Below are positions 47,719-57,144 of a stretch of DNA of 64,000 nucleotides, one piece after another. The stretch is from Ignavibacteriota bacterium. GTDB taxonomy: Bacteria; Bacteroidota; Ignavibacteria; Tepidaquicellales; Tepidaquicellaceae. Made by a program: the position numbers and the translations under genes. Location: positions 124,001 through 188,000 of the forward strand of contig JACREY010000008.1 in NCBI GenBank assembly GCA_016218085.1, written 5' to 3'. The notes under the pieces are model-generated. The model searched no databases and had not been told where the DNA came from. It worked only from the letters and a program-made list of their open reading frames with translations. The stretch's first letter is position 1. Each line of letters begins with the position of its first letter.

Positions 47719-47752
47719 AAAAGGCGGAGAGGATTGCTCCGCTCCGCCTTTT
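47719..47752. terminator. Bidirectional Rho-independent terminator between the T9SS gene and gdhA
   Basis: AAAAGGCGGAG (47719-47729) pairs perfectly with CTCCGCCTTTT (47742-47752) around a 12-nt loop. It lies 13 nt after the plus-strand stop and 26 nt before the minus-strand gdhA stop. The A and T flanks serve both directions. Confidence 0.88.
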
Positions 47753-47777
47753 ATATTTGGATAATAACTTCCTTTTA

Positions 47778-49139
47778 CTATACTAATCCCTGGTCAATCA
47801 TTGTGTTGGCTACTTTCAGGAAGCCTGCAATGTTTGCACCGTTTACGTAGTTACCGGGTGTACCATATTTCTTGGCTGTTTCGAAGCAGTTGTCGTGAAT
47901 GTTCTTCATAATCCACTGTAATTTCTTGTCAACTTCTTCTCTTGTCCAGCCGAGTCTCTGGCTGTTCTGTGACATTTCGAGGCCTGATACTGCTACGCCG
48001 CCTGCGTTTGCTGCTTTGCCCGGACCGTAAAGGATTCCTGCTGCGAGGAATTTGTTTACGCCGTCGATTGTGGTAGGCATATTAGCGCCTTCCGATACTA
48101 CATATACGCCATTCTTGAGTAAGTTTTCAGCGTCTTTTCCGTTAACTTCGTTCTGCGTTGCACTCGGGAATGCGCACTGTGCTTTGTGGTTCCAGAGCGG
48201 GTTGTAATCCAATTTCGGGTCAACCGGAATGTATTTTGCTGATTTGAATTTATCTGCGAATTCGGAGACTCTTCCTCTTTTGACATTCTTGAGTTCCATT
48301 AAGAATGCAAGTTTTTCTTTATTGAAGCCTTCTTCGTCATAAATGTAACCGTTTGAATCTGAACAGGTTACCGGTTTACCGCCTAATTCAAGTAATTTTT
48401 CGATTGTGTACTGAGCTACGTTTCCGCTACCTGATACCAGACAGATTTTTCCTTTGTAATCTTCTTTTTTTGTTGCAAGCATATTTGCTCCGAAATATAC
48501 TGCACCGTATCCTGTTGCTTCGGGACGAATAAGTGAACCACCCCAGTTCAAACCTTTACCGGTAAGAACTCCGACGAATTCATTTTTTAATTTTTTATAC
48601 TGACCGAACATAAATCCTATTTCTCTTCCGCCAACTCCGATATCACCTGCGGGTACGTCTGTATCTGCACCAATGTGTCTGAAAAGTTCGCTCATGAAGC
48701 TCTGGCAGAATCTCATTACTTCGTTGTCGCTCTTTCCTTTTGGATCGAAATCCGAACCGCCTTTACCGCCGCCCATTGGGAGCGTGGTTAAGCTATTTTT
48801 AAATACCTGCTCAAATGCCAGGAATTTCAGTATTCCGAGGTTTACTGAAGGATGGAATCTCAAACCGCCTTTGTAAGGTCCGATTGCTGAGTTCATTTCT
48901 ATTCTGAATCCGCGGTTTACGTGTACATTTCCCTGGTCGTCCATCCACGGAACTCTGAATAAAATTACTCTTTCAGGTTCGATTATTCTTTCAACTATCT
49001 TGTGTGAACGGTATTCAGGATGCTTTTCCATAACAAGCGCTAACGATTCTACAACTTCTGTCACTGCCTGTAAAAATTCCGGTTGCGCCGGGTCTTTGTG
49101 CTTAACAATGTCAATAATCTCTTGAACGAATGAAGACAT
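47778..49139 (-). CDS. gdhA: Glutamate dehydrogenase, hexameric 450-residue type
   Basis: GdhA interconverts glutamate and 2-oxoglutarate plus ammonia, probably with NADP(H). The 453 residues match the hexameric NADP-type enzyme. Catalytic motifs are [17 protein letters not shown] with the substrate Lys, and [16 protein letters not shown] with the catalytic Lys. [19 protein letters not shown] and the nucleotide-fold [20 protein letters not shown] complete it. NADP preference is inferred from length and family. It has a bidirectional terminator downstream and a 629-nt A+T-rich region upstream. Confidence 0.96.
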   Translation of the reverse strand: MSSFVQEIIDIVKHKDPAQPEFLQAVTEVVESLALVMEKHPEYRSHKIVERIIEPERVILFRVPWMDDQGNVHVNRGFRIEMNSAIGPYKGGLRFHPSVNLGILKFLAFEQVFKNSLTTLPMGGGKGGSDFDPKGKSDNEVMRFCQSFMSELFRHIGADTDVPAGDIGVGGREIGFMFGQYKKLKNEFVGVLTGKGLNWGGSLIRPEATGYGAVYFGANMLATKKEDYKGKICLVSGSGNVAQYTIEKLLELGGKPVTCSDSNGYIYDEEGFNKEKLAFLMELKNVKRGRVSEFADKFKSAKYIPVDPKLDYNPLWNHKAQCAFPSATQNEVNGKDAENLLKNGVYVVSEGANMPTTIDGVNKFLAAGILYGPGKAANAGGVAVSGLEMSQNSQRLGWTREEVDKKLQWIMKNIHDNCFETAKKYGTPGNYVNGANIAGFLKVANTMIDQGLV

Positions 49140-49768
49140 AGTTTAACTTCCTTTCTTTAAATAATTTTTATTTATTAAATATAAATTTAGGGTGGTAATT
49201 CTGTTTTGTAATATATGAGCTATCCTATGAGAATGCATAATAACTTTTTTCGTGTCTACAAACATATCAAGAAAAAAATATCAAAACAATACAATTTTTA
49301 ATCATTTTTTATCAAAATATTCAAATTGTATAAAGCATTAAACTGCGTTAAGGGTAGTTATAAATAAATAGAGTATTTCAAGAATTCTATAATTATGGAT
49401 TATAATACACCAAAAATTATTAGTTTACTTGTATCCGGAATTCGGTTGAAAATCTGAAATGCCTGAAAAACAGAATCTAATCGTATATAAATTCATATTA
49501 GTTACTGTTTAAACTAACCACCAATATTTTATACGAAAAACTGTTTTTTGACAGAAATTTATCAGATAAATTTATGAATTAATAAATAGATGAGTATTGC
49601 AATTTCAATGTGCAATATGTAATTTTATTTAGAATTGAAATAATATAAATAGAATAAATTATTATATTTTTTTCCTCGTGTTATATTTAAACGAACATAA
49701 TTTTATTTAAAAGATGTTTTCACTTTTAAAAGTGAAATTTAAATTTTAAATCTTTTAATTTAGTAATT
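49140..49768. other. 629-nt A+T-rich non-coding region between gdhA and a T9SS gene
   Basis: The two flanking genes diverge here, so it must carry both promoters. I find no supported gene: the open frames are under 30 codons without good start signals. A 20-bp palindrome at 49718-49737 is the only clear structure. Runs of A and T dominate, and no tandem repeat or tRNA is evident. Confidence 0.7.
49718..49737. promoter_or_regulatory. Perfect 20-bp palindrome upstream of a T9SS gene
   Basis: TTTCACTTTTAAAAGTGAAA is its own reverse complement and lies 31 nt before the start codon at 49769. It is bracketed by a second, looser inverted pair (AAAAGAT at 49710-49716 and ATCTTTT at about 49749-49756). 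It could be an operator for a dimeric regulator or a leader hairpin. Nothing in the window identifies a regulator. Confidence 0.5.
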
Positions 49769-51061
49769 ATGAAAAAAATAATTTTTATTGCTTTTTTCGT
49801 GTTGTTAATTCCTGCTGTATTATTTCCGCAGTGGGTTCAACTACAATCAGGAACAACACTGGATTTAAATGATATTTGTTTTGTAAATCCATCAACCGGA
49901 ATTGCTGTAGGTTCGAACGGAAAATTGATTAGAACTACTAATGGAGGATTGAACTGGACTGCTATTCCTTTAACCACCACGCAGAATATTTTAAGCACCT
50001 GCTTTCCTGCAATTGAAACCGGCTACATCTCAGGATACACGGGATTTGTCCTTAAAACTACAAACTCAGGCGGAAACTGGATTAGCACTTCAGGCTGCGG
50101 TATCAATGTTTTTTGTATTTCCTTTTTAAATGCTAACACGGGTATTACGGGAGGCAGCGGAACCGGTGGCCTTATGTGTCATACAACAGATGGAGGTTTA
50201 ACTTTTTCACCAAGATATATTCCTGCCCCTTATTTAATTTTTGGAATGCACTATTTTAGCCCGTCGCTTTTACTGGTTTGCGGTACTGATTTAGGAGGAG
50301 CAGTTATTTATAAATCCACAAATAGCGGAAATTCATTCAATGTTGGATTAATGCTGAATAATAATGATCTTACTGTAATGTATGCCCTTAATTCAGTTTT
50401 TTTTAAAAATTCTAATACGGGATTTGCAACCGGTTCACGTACGGTAAATGGTGCCAATTATGCCGATATATATCGTTCAACTAATTCAGGTGACAGTTGG
50501 AATCTGCATTTTAATATCGGACCTGATTCCGGAGTAAGTTTCAATTCCGTTCACTTTAGTGATAGTCTTAACGGCTTTGCCGCAGGAAGCAAGGGAAAGA
50601 TAGTAAGAAGTACAAACGGAGGAGATAACTGGATTGTTCAAAACACCGGAACCAGTTCAACTCTGAACCAGATTTTTATGGTTAATGCTTTAACAGGATA
50701 TGTTTGCGGGAATGGTGGAATTATATTAAAAACAACTAATGGAGGAATAACAGGTTTCCGGCCAATAGGAGAAAATATTTCAGATAAATATGAATTGCAT
50801 CAAAATTATCCGAATCCGTTTAATCCATCTACAATTATTAGATTTCAAATTAAAGAAAAAAGTTACGTCTCACTAAAAATATTCGATGTTTTAGGTAAAG
50901 AAATCGAAACTTTGGTAAATGAATACCTGAATCCCGGAACTTATGAAATACCTTTTTCAATTTTTCATTTTAACGATTACCAAAATCCAAGTGGGATTTA
51001 TTTTTACAAACTAATTGCGGGGGACTTTTCAGAAACTAAAAAGATGATGTTGATTAAATAG
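49769..51061 (+). CDS. T9SS-sorted protein with YCF48/BNR-type repeats
   Basis: The 430-residue protein has a signal peptide (IIFIAFFVLLIPAVLFPQW). About seven propeller-type repeats follow with the turn 'TTNGG.NW' (LIRTTNGGLNWTAIP, VLKTTNSGGNWISTS, IYRSTNSGDSWNLHF, IVRSTNGGDNWIVQN, ILKTTNGGITGFRP). The sorting domain includes LHQNYPNPFNPSTIIRFQI and NPSGIYFYKLIAGDF. It resembles the gene at 41533 in repeat style and ending, so the two are probably paralogous surface proteins. Its binding target is not known. Confidence 0.9.
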   Translation: MKKIIFIAFFVLLIPAVLFPQWVQLQSGTTLDLNDICFVNPSTGIAVGSNGKLIRTTNGGLNWTAIPLTTTQNILSTCFPAIETGYISGYTGFVLKTTNSGGNWISTSGCGINVFCISFLNANTGITGGSGTGGLMCHTTDGGLTFSPRYIPAPYLIFGMHYFSPSLLLVCGTDLGGAVIYKSTNSGNSFNVGLMLNNNDLTVMYALNSVFFKNSNTGFATGSRTVNGANYADIYRSTNSGDSWNLHFNIGPDSGVSFNSVHFSDSLNGFAAGSKGKIVRSTNGGDNWIVQNTGTSSTLNQIFMVNALTGYVCGNGGIILKTTNGGITGFRPIGENISDKYELHQNYPNPFNPSTIIRFQIKEKSYVSLKIFDVLGKEIETLVNEYLNPGTYEIPFSIFHFNDYQNPSGIYFYKLIAGDFSETKKMMLIK

Positions 51062-51191
51062 TTGTTAGTAAGTCTTTATTAATATTATTTAATAATATTC
51101 ATTGAATATCCTTTTTCTCTTGAACTTAAATTGCTTTTTTGCAACCTTGTAATGTACTTACCGTAACTAAAATTAAAACAAATAATTATTT

Positions 51192-52550
51192 ATGAAAAAG
51201 TTTATTAGTATTTTAATTTTATTTTTATTTTCCATTCCTTGTTTCTCCCAAAACATTCCGCGTAAAGCTTTTCTCGGATTAAAGCTTATAGAAGTAAACG
51301 ATTCAATTAAAACTGCTCTTAATCTTTCTGAAAAAGCCGGACTGGTAATCACTGCAGTAACACCTAATTCCACAGGGGAAAAAGCCGGATTGAAAGTTAA
51401 TGATGTAATAATGTTCTTAAATTTAAATAATATCAGGCTTAATAAAGTAAAAGAATACAGGGATGCTGTAAAAGATTACAGGGAAAAAATGCCAATAGTA
51501 TTTTCCGTTATCAGGAATGGCAGTAATCTTGATTTATCTACTGATGCAGTTGGATTGCCTTATGAAAAATCCGATAAGTATGATGTAATTTATGATGAAG
51601 TGAAATTCAAAGAAGGTTACCTTAGAATAATTACAACAAAACCTAAAAAAGAAGGGAAGCTAAAAACAATTCTTTTTATTCCGGGGTATATGTGCTATTC
51701 ACTGGATAATCTCGGCAAGCATCCATACGGACAGGTAGTCGAGCGTCTGACAGAAAAAGGTTATTCTGTAGTGCGTGTGGAAAAACCAGCAATGGGCGAC
51801 TGTTATAATACTCCGGATTGCTTTGAAATAGGATATTGGACAGAACTCGAGGCTTTCGAAGCGGGATTCCAAAAGATGCTGGAATACGATTTTGTGGATA
51901 AAGACAATGTATTCGTATTCGGACACTCGCTTGGCGGATATGAAGCTCCGATGGTAGATAAAAACAGAATTGCAAAAGGCGTAATTGTCTGCGGCACGGG
52001 TCTTAAAAGCTGGTATGAATATATCCTCGAAATGTTCCGCCTTCAGAATCCGATTGCAGGAATGGATTTTATCGAAAATGAAAAAGTTGTAACGGAAATG
52101 ATTAAGGTTTTATATGATATTCTTATTTTAAAAAAATCGCCGAAGGATTTGGTTGTTACCGATGAAGTTAAAGCCATTATGAAAGATAATCTTGAGTACG
52201 AAAGCGGCGATAGAATCTGGTCGCGTAATGTTAAGTTCTGGCAGGAACTTCAGGACTTGAATATGCCGCAGGTATGGAAGAACGTGAAAGCAAACGTCCT
52301 TGTGATTCGAGGAGAGGGTGACTTCGAAGCTTTTTCCAATAAAGACCACGAGGATATTGTAAGTATTGTGAATAAATATAATCCCGGTAAAGGAAAGTTT
52401 TTATTGATTCCGAATATGGACCACGGATTCGGAACAGCAAAAACTCCCGAAGAAAGTTTCCAGAAGAAAAGCATTCCGGGATTCTATTATAATAATTTCA
52501 ATCCCGCTGTAATTGATGAAATATCAAACTGGATAGAGGGATGTAAATAA
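51192..52550 (+). CDS. Secreted PDZ domain fused to an alpha/beta hydrolase
   Basis: The 452-residue protein has a signal peptide (1-19, SIPCFSQN). A PDZ domain follows at about residues 25-120 (AFLGLKLIEVNDSIKTAL, VTPNSTGEKAGLKVNDVIMF). The alpha/beta hydrolase at about 140-450 has the nucleophile elbow VFVFGHSLGGYEAPMV, an acid candidate in VIRGEGDFEAF and the late His in IPNMDHGFGTAKTP. The PDZ part may position the enzyme at protein tails. Substrate class (peptidase, esterase or acyl hydrolase) cannot be told. It lies in a plus-strand run with T9SS genes but has no sorting domain. Confidence 0.85.
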   Translation: MKKFISILILFLFSIPCFSQNIPRKAFLGLKLIEVNDSIKTALNLSEKAGLVITAVTPNSTGEKAGLKVNDVIMFLNLNNIRLNKVKEYRDAVKDYREKMPIVFSVIRNGSNLDLSTDAVGLPYEKSDKYDVIYDEVKFKEGYLRIITTKPKKEGKLKTILFIPGYMCYSLDNLGKHPYGQVVERLTEKGYSVVRVEKPAMGDCYNTPDCFEIGYWTELEAFEAGFQKMLEYDFVDKDNVFVFGHSLGGYEAPMVDKNRIAKGVIVCGTGLKSWYEYILEMFRLQNPIAGMDFIENEKVVTEMIKVLYDILILKKSPKDLVVTDEVKAIMKDNLEYESGDRIWSRNVKFWQELQDLNMPQVWKNVKANVLVIRGEGDFEAFSNKDHEDIVSIVNKYNPGKGKFLLIPNMDHGFGTAKTPEESFQKKSIPGFYYNNFNPAVIDEISNWIEGCK

Positions 52551-52583
52551 AAAAAATTTCAAACAAATATTAAGTTAAAATTC

Positions 52584-52946
52584 ATGTCTGAAGACAATGT
52601 AGAAAAAGAAGTTTATTTCTGTACTGATTGCGGGCATACTGTTAATCCTGATGATAAAAAATGTCCGAAATGCGGAGCAGATTTATTCGAAACAATTGAT
52701 TTGACCGACAAGATTGATGAAACGGAACTTATTGATGAAGTTGCAGTAAAAGTTTTTAACAGTGAGATAGAGGCTTTGATGGCAAAGGAACAACTTGAAT
52801 CGGAAGGAATAAAATGTTTTATATCCTCTGATAATGAAGGCGGTATGATGCCTGCTTTGAATATGCAGGCAGGGGTTAAATTAATTGTAAATGAATACAA
52901 TTATGAGCGAGCAGTAGAAATCCTTAAAGCAATGGATATGTTTTAG
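52584..52946 (+). CDS. Zinc-ribbon protein with DUF2007-like domain
   Basis: The 120-residue protein starts with a zinc ribbon of two CxxC pairs (YFCTDCGHTVNPDDKKCPKC). A domain resembling DUF2007 follows: VAVKVFNSEIEALMAKEQLE, then SEGIKCFISSDN, then a hydrophobic loop, AGVKLIVNEYNYERAVEIL. DUF2007 proteins are small and of unknown role, sometimes called signal-transducing. No membrane segment is present. It lies 33 nt after the PDZ-hydrolase gene. Confidence 0.8.
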   Translation: MSEDNVEKEVYFCTDCGHTVNPDDKKCPKCGADLFETIDLTDKIDETELIDEVAVKVFNSEIEALMAKEQLESEGIKCFISSDNEGGMMPALNMQAGVKLIVNEYNYERAVEILKAMDMF

Positions 52947-53152
52947 CAGATTTTAATTTTTAATCTGAAATAAATGCTAAAATCATAAATACAAGAAAAA
53001 GAAAAGTATTTTATTTATTATATGATATTTATATATTTATATAAGTTTTCCTAAATGATTTCAAATGTATTCTACATATATTTTGAAAGTTTATTTTAAT
53101 TAGAAACTTTATTCCAAAATAACCCAGTCAGTATAAAAAAGAAGGAGTATTT

Positions 53153-54667
53153 ATGAAACACTTTTTCATTTTTCTTTTTGTTTTATTTTGCATTTCAAAT
53201 TTAATTGGTCAGCCTTTAGACAATCCTCAAGTTATCACATCCCAGAGTCCTTTTAATTTTTCCATGTGGGGAAATGATAACGAAGTCCGAAATCTCACCC
53301 CGATTGGACCGATAGATGGTATAGAAATGCAGCGTGGTTCGGTTAAATCAACATATGTTTTAATGAACGATACAAACGGCGGATATATGATAAGATGCTA
53401 TAAATCCACAAACGGGGGGATAAACTGGTCAACCCAATTTGCAACATTGAGTGATGGTAAAGCCAAACAATTAAAGACGCTCAGAACCTCTGATTCAATT
53501 TATTTATCTTTTCAGTATGAAAAAGTTGTATATATTATTAACATTGAAAATGCAGGCCTTGGTGTAAGGCAGTTTTCAACATCACTTAATATAAGAAATT
53601 ATGATATAGTTGCCACATCAACCGGTACATTTTATATGTATTATGTTGATTTTACTTCCGCGCAATTATATTACGCATCATCAACCAACTTCGGGAAAAC
53701 GTGGGGTTCTGCAAATTCAATTGTTGGAAGTGTGTCAACACCAAAGGCTTATACAAACAGCAGTTCCGGCGATACAATATTTGTAGCGATGTACCAGGGG
53801 TTACAGCAGGATACTTTAAAATCTCCTGTTAAATTAGTTATGCAAAGACAAACTTCTCCCGGCACGCTTTCATTGATAGGATACAGGGACATCGATACAA
53901 ATACAAGTTATATGAAAACTGAATTCACAGTAGCAAAAATGGCAAATGTAGTTTGGGTTTTATACTGCCAAAGCATTTCAGGAGACATAGATTTATTGTG
54001 CAAGGTGAGTACAAATAGCGGCTTTACTTTTTCACTCAACGCAACGGTAGCCGCAACAAATAAATACAGCGAATACTGGATTGATGCTAAACATCTTGGT
54101 AATCTTACGCTTCTTGTTTCATTATATCAGGATAGCTTGCAGTCAGGTACAGCAAACAACACTACTGACAGGGTAGTTTTCTCTACTGTAACGACGGCTA
54201 ATCCAACATCTTTTGCCACAGTATTTCCAATTTCAGATCATCCGCCTTATTGGTCTTCAGCGTCCTTTAGACCGAGAATTATACCGACGAATAATAATAC
54301 TAATTTTGCCATTATTTGGGTTGGAAAAGACGGTTCGACCGGAAAAGTATATTTTGACGGAAGTTATTCCATTAATATCAGAAAAATAAGCGAAGTTGTG
54401 CCCGGAAAATTTTTATTATATCAGAATTACCCGAATCCGTTTAATCCGAAGACAAATATTAAATTCGATGTTGCAAAAACCGGAAATGTTTCTCTAATGG
54501 TTTATGATATAAAAGGTAATGAAATTACCACGCTTATAAACAGTAAGCTTTCAAGCGGAACATATGAAATACCGTTCAATTCGGACAATTTATCAAGTGG
54601 CATTTATTTTTATAAACTGATAAGTGATGGGTTCTCAGAAACAAAAAAGATGATTTTAATAAAATAG
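53153..54667 (+). CDS. T9SS-sorted protein with sialidase/BNR-like propeller
   Basis: The 504-residue protein has a signal peptide (FFIFLFVLFCISNLIGQP). A six-bladed-propeller-like body contains BNR/Asp-box style elements (KSTNGGINWSTQF, SSTNFGKTWGSANS, VSTNSGFTFSLNA). A T9SS sorting domain closes it (LYQNYPNPFNPKTNIKFDV, LSSGIYFYKLISDGF). No catalytic sialidase residues are obvious, so it may be a binding or adhesive surface protein. AAGGAG lies 6 nt before the ATG. Confidence 0.87.
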   Translation: MKHFFIFLFVLFCISNLIGQPLDNPQVITSQSPFNFSMWGNDNEVRNLTPIGPIDGIEMQRGSVKSTYVLMNDTNGGYMIRCYKSTNGGINWSTQFATLSDGKAKQLKTLRTSDSIYLSFQYEKVVYIINIENAGLGVRQFSTSLNIRNYDIVATSTGTFYMYYVDFTSAQLYYASSTNFGKTWGSANSIVGSVSTPKAYTNSSSGDTIFVAMYQGLQQDTLKSPVKLVMQRQTSPGTLSLIGYRDIDTNTSYMKTEFTVAKMANVVWVLYCQSISGDIDLLCKVSTNSGFTFSLNATVAATNKYSEYWIDAKHLGNLTLLVSLYQDSLQSGTANNTTDRVVFSTVTTANPTSFATVFPISDHPPYWSSASFRPRIIPTNNNTNFAIIWVGKDGSTGKVYFDGSYSINIRKISEVVPGKFLLYQNYPNPFNPKTNIKFDVAKTGNVSLMVYDIKGNEITTLINSKLSSGTYEIPFNSDNLSSGIYFYKLISDGFSETKKMILIK

Positions 54668-54725
54668 TTTTTTGAAATGTAAAAATTTAATATTCTTCTA
54701 TACGAAATCTGATTAAAAGAAAATT

Positions 54726-55256
54726 ATGGGATATTCCGACAGCGCAAAAAAATATTTTCAGTCACTTGAACAATGGATGAGGCATTTTGGTTTTGCACCG
54801 CTTGGAGTGGAATCAAACTGGCTGTTTGATGCCGCATTCGCGGTTGACAGAGTCGAAATAAGCAAGTTCAGCAAGGTGAATGTGTTCTGCTTCGCAAAAT
54901 ACCAGGATGAGTATTTTACAAAAGCAAAGTTCGAGCAGTTCAGCAGGGAAACTTTTAACTATGCTATGAAAATCAGGCAGGGCAATCCAGTCGGACTTTT
55001 CGGCTCCCTGATTGTATATCCCTGTCTTATTGTGGAAAAGGCAACGAAGGAACAGATTGATTTTCTCGGAGGGTATCTGAACAAGCACTATTCGGCATTC
55101 GAATTTCCCGGATTAGTGGAACTTTTCACGGGTGATTTTTATTGCTATCCGAGAACACCTATGTGGGGTGCATTATTCTATGACGGATTCAGAAAAGAAA
55201 GCAAAAAATTCTTTTCTCCGAAAGCCTGGCAGATGATTGCAGGAGGAAAAAAATAA
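54726..55256 (+). CDS. Uncharacterised 176-residue protein
   Basis: I do not recognise the family. The product has no signal peptide or membrane segment and is rich in aromatic residues (WMRHFGFAPLGVESNWLFDA, ALFYDGFRKESKKFFSPKAW). It looks soluble and folded, with mixed alpha and beta pattern. It lies 59 nt after the T9SS gene and 10 nt before the DinB-like gene, so it may share a transcript with the latter. Confidence 0.7.
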   Translation: MGYSDSAKKYFQSLEQWMRHFGFAPLGVESNWLFDAAFAVDRVEISKFSKVNVFCFAKYQDEYFTKAKFEQFSRETFNYAMKIRQGNPVGLFGSLIVYPCLIVEKATKEQIDFLGGYLNKHYSAFEFPGLVELFTGDFYCYPRTPMWGALFYDGFRKESKKFFSPKAWQMIAGGKK

Positions 55257-55266
55257 ATAAAAATTT

Positions 55267-55731
55267 ATGGATTATAAAATACATTTTCTCGAATTGCTGG
55301 GATATACTCATTGGGCTGATTTAAATGTTGCAGATGTTTTGAAAAGAAATGATATTAAGGAATCCAAAACAAATGCACTTTTTTCTCACATAATAAATGC
55401 TGAAATTATATTGCTTGCAAGAATAAAAAAATCGAAACTTTTTGACCCTTTTGAAGTAAGAAGTGTAGAAGAAAATATCAGGTTAGCAGAAGAAATTAAT
55501 AAGGAATGGAAAATATTTCTTGAAACACTTCCCGTACCTGAGTTTGATAGGATTGTAGAATATGTTAATATCAAGGGGGAGCAGGTGAAAGCGAAGATAT
55601 GTGATATTTTTATGCATATGGTAAATCATTCAACCTATCATAGAGGGCAGACAGCAGCGGCTATAAGAAGCTTGAATGTCGAACCTCCAGTTACAGATTA
55701 CATAAGTTATACTCGTTCAAAAACTAAATAA
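55267..55731 (+). CDS. DinB-family four-helix metal-binding protein
   Basis: The 154-residue protein has the DinB pattern. YTHWADLNVADVLK begins helix 1, FSHIINAEIILLARIKK in helix 2 supplies the first His, and HMVNHSTYHRGQTAAAIRSL supplies the other two. The C-terminal Pro-hydrophobic-Asp-Tyr ending (VEPPVTDYISYTR) is typical. Members are probable thiol-dependent S-transferases or DNA-damage-inducible proteins. The substrate is unknown. Confidence 0.9.
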   Translation: MDYKIHFLELLGYTHWADLNVADVLKRNDIKESKTNALFSHIINAEIILLARIKKSKLFDPFEVRSVEENIRLAEEINKEWKIFLETLPVPEFDRIVEYVNIKGEQVKAKICDIFMHMVNHSTYHRGQTAAAIRSLNVEPPVTDYISYTRSKTK

Positions 55732-55742
55732 ATTAATATAAA

Positions 55743-56246
55743 ATGAAAAAAATTATTCTTCTCTTCTCGCTAGTTTTAATAATGATAAGTTTTTACGGAT
55801 GTCCGTATGAATCAAAAGTTCCTATCAGCGAGGCAACAGTAAAAATTAGCAATGACTTTCTCGGTGAATGGAATTACAAAGATACAAAAACAAAATATAT
55901 AATCTCAAAGGAAGATGATTTTCACATGAGAATCAAATCAGTTCCTGCCGATACTATCTCAAAGGATTCTTCTGAATATATTGCTCACATTTCCAAAATA
56001 AAAGACTACAGCTTCCTGAACATTACAAAAGTTGCAAAGGAGAATTCATTCTTTAGTTCTGGTGTGGGTACATATTATTTATATAGGATTATTAAATCAG
56101 GCAGCAGCGAATTTGCCATTAAGGAAGTGACAAACAACATCAAGGAAAAATTTGATACGCCTAAGGATCTTTATGGTTATATTGAGAAATATATGGACTT
56201 GAGCTTCTTTTACGGTACTGAAGAAACTTATGTAAAAATTAAATAA
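55743..56246 (+). CDS. Putative lipoprotein of unknown function
   Basis: The 167-residue protein has a lipoprotein-type signal (LFSLVLIMISFYGCPYES, Cys21). The remainder is a soluble, Lys-rich domain with LGEWNYKDTKTKYIISKEDD near its start. 'GEW...' followed by alternating strands suggests a small lipocalin-like barrel, but I do not recognise the family. It starts 11 nt after the DinB gene and is followed after 9 nt by another secreted unknown, suggesting a short transcript of all three. Confidence 0.65.
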   Translation: MKKIILLFSLVLIMISFYGCPYESKVPISEATVKISNDFLGEWNYKDTKTKYIISKEDDFHMRIKSVPADTISKDSSEYIAHISKIKDYSFLNITKVAKENSFFSSGVGTYYLYRIIKSGSSEFAIKEVTNNIKEKFDTPKDLYGYIEKYMDLSFFYGTEETYVKIK

Positions 56247-56255
56247 AATAATCTT

Positions 56256-57023
56256 ATGAAAATCATTTTATTGTTTTTAACTTTAACGGCTTATTCGGTT
56301 TCTGAGGCAGGTTCCTGTGATACTGCATTTACTGCCGGTCTTTTTGAATCCGTGAAAAGTAAAGTCTATATAAAGTACGGATGTGATGAAAACGGTTATT
56401 TGAATGACGGAAATTTCACACTGACAATAGACGGAATTACCATAAAGGATTCCTGCGTTGATGCTTATGACGGAATGGAGTCAATGGTATTAGACGTAGA
56501 TAAAAATGATAAGTACAAAGAGATTGCAGTGCTTTATTATTTTTCGATTAACACTTCTTACCAGATTTACAGGTTTGACGGAAAGAAAATAATTTCTCTC
56601 GGAGTTGTCTATTCAAACGAACAGCCCGTTTTACCGGGTGACGGTACGGTTAAAGCAACCGGCTGGATGGGATTCTGGAGCTACGATTTTGAATTCGTAC
56701 TAAATAAAAATAAAATGAAGTTTGAACCTGTTTATAAAGATGAATATCCTGTTAAATTTTACGAAGGATTTGACGGTGAAATAATTGTAAAAGAGAGTTT
56801 CAGCACATTCAAAGAAAGAGATAAAAATTCTGCAGTTGTGACTAAATTTAAAAAAGGGGATAAGATTCAGTTTATCAAAGCATATGTTAAAGTTAAATGT
56901 GATGATGTCGATTACAATGACCCTTGTTTCTGGTACCTGATTAAAGATAAAGACGGGAAAAAAGGCTGGCTGCAATTACGTGACTTCCAGGAAAAAGTTG
57001 ATGGCATTCCCTGGGCAGGTTGA
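56256..57023 (+). CDS. Secreted protein with C-terminal SH3-like region
   Basis: The 255-residue protein has a signal peptide (IILLFLTLTAYSVSEAGSC). A middle region with LDVDKNDKYKEIAVLYYFSI resembles calcium-loop or VCBS-like strands. The C-terminal portion, KEFS-like ESFSTFKERDKNSAVVTKFK through KDGKKGWLQLRDFQ, fits a bacterial SH3-type domain. It probably acts in the periplasm or on the surface, possibly on wall or glycan. It ends the DinB-lipoprotein run and is followed by a strong terminator. Confidence 0.7.
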   Translation: MKIILLFLTLTAYSVSEAGSCDTAFTAGLFESVKSKVYIKYGCDENGYLNDGNFTLTIDGITIKDSCVDAYDGMESMVLDVDKNDKYKEIAVLYYFSINTSYQIYRFDGKKIISLGVVYSNEQPVLPGDGTVKATGWMGFWSYDFEFVLNKNKMKFEPVYKDEYPVKFYEGFDGEIIVKESFSTFKERDKNSAVVTKFKKGDKIQFIKAYVKVKCDDVDYNDPCFWYLIKDKDGKKGWLQLRDFQEKVDGIPWAG

Positions 57024-57058
57024 TTCAATTTTAAATGTTAAATTATAAAAGTAAAATT

Positions 57059-57088
57059 AAAAGAGCCCGCAAGTTGCGGGCTCTTTTT
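57059..57088. terminator. Strong bidirectional Rho-independent terminator
   Basis: AAAAGAGCCCGC (57059-57070) pairs perfectly with GCGGGCTCTTTT (57076-57087) around AAGTT, a 12-bp GC-rich stem with a T-run. It sits between convergent genes ending at 57023 (plus) and 57145 (minus) and serves both. Confidence 0.92.
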
Positions 57089-57103
57089 GTTATTAACTAA
57101 TTA

Positions 57104-57136
57104 TTATTTGTGCGTTCTTTGCATCCGCCTTGGCGG
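57104..57136 (-). repeat. Short 3'-end repeat, copy 1 (downstream of the 2-Cys peroxiredoxin gene)
   Basis: 57104-57126 (TTATTTGTGCGTTCTTTGCATCC) repeats at 57858-57880 with one mismatch in 23. Next to it CCGCC/GGCGG (57125-57136) forms a small hairpin. Read on the minus strand the order is gene stop, hairpin, then GGATGCAAAGAACGCACAAA. Confidence 0.75.
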
Positions 57137-57144
57137 AATATTTG

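Noticed and set aside
49215-49301. A 28-codon frame starting MSYPMRMHNN in the gdhA upstream region
   Set aside because: There is no Shine-Dalgarno, no hydrophobic or other recognisable pattern, and stops are common in this A+T-rich region; chance is enough to explain it.
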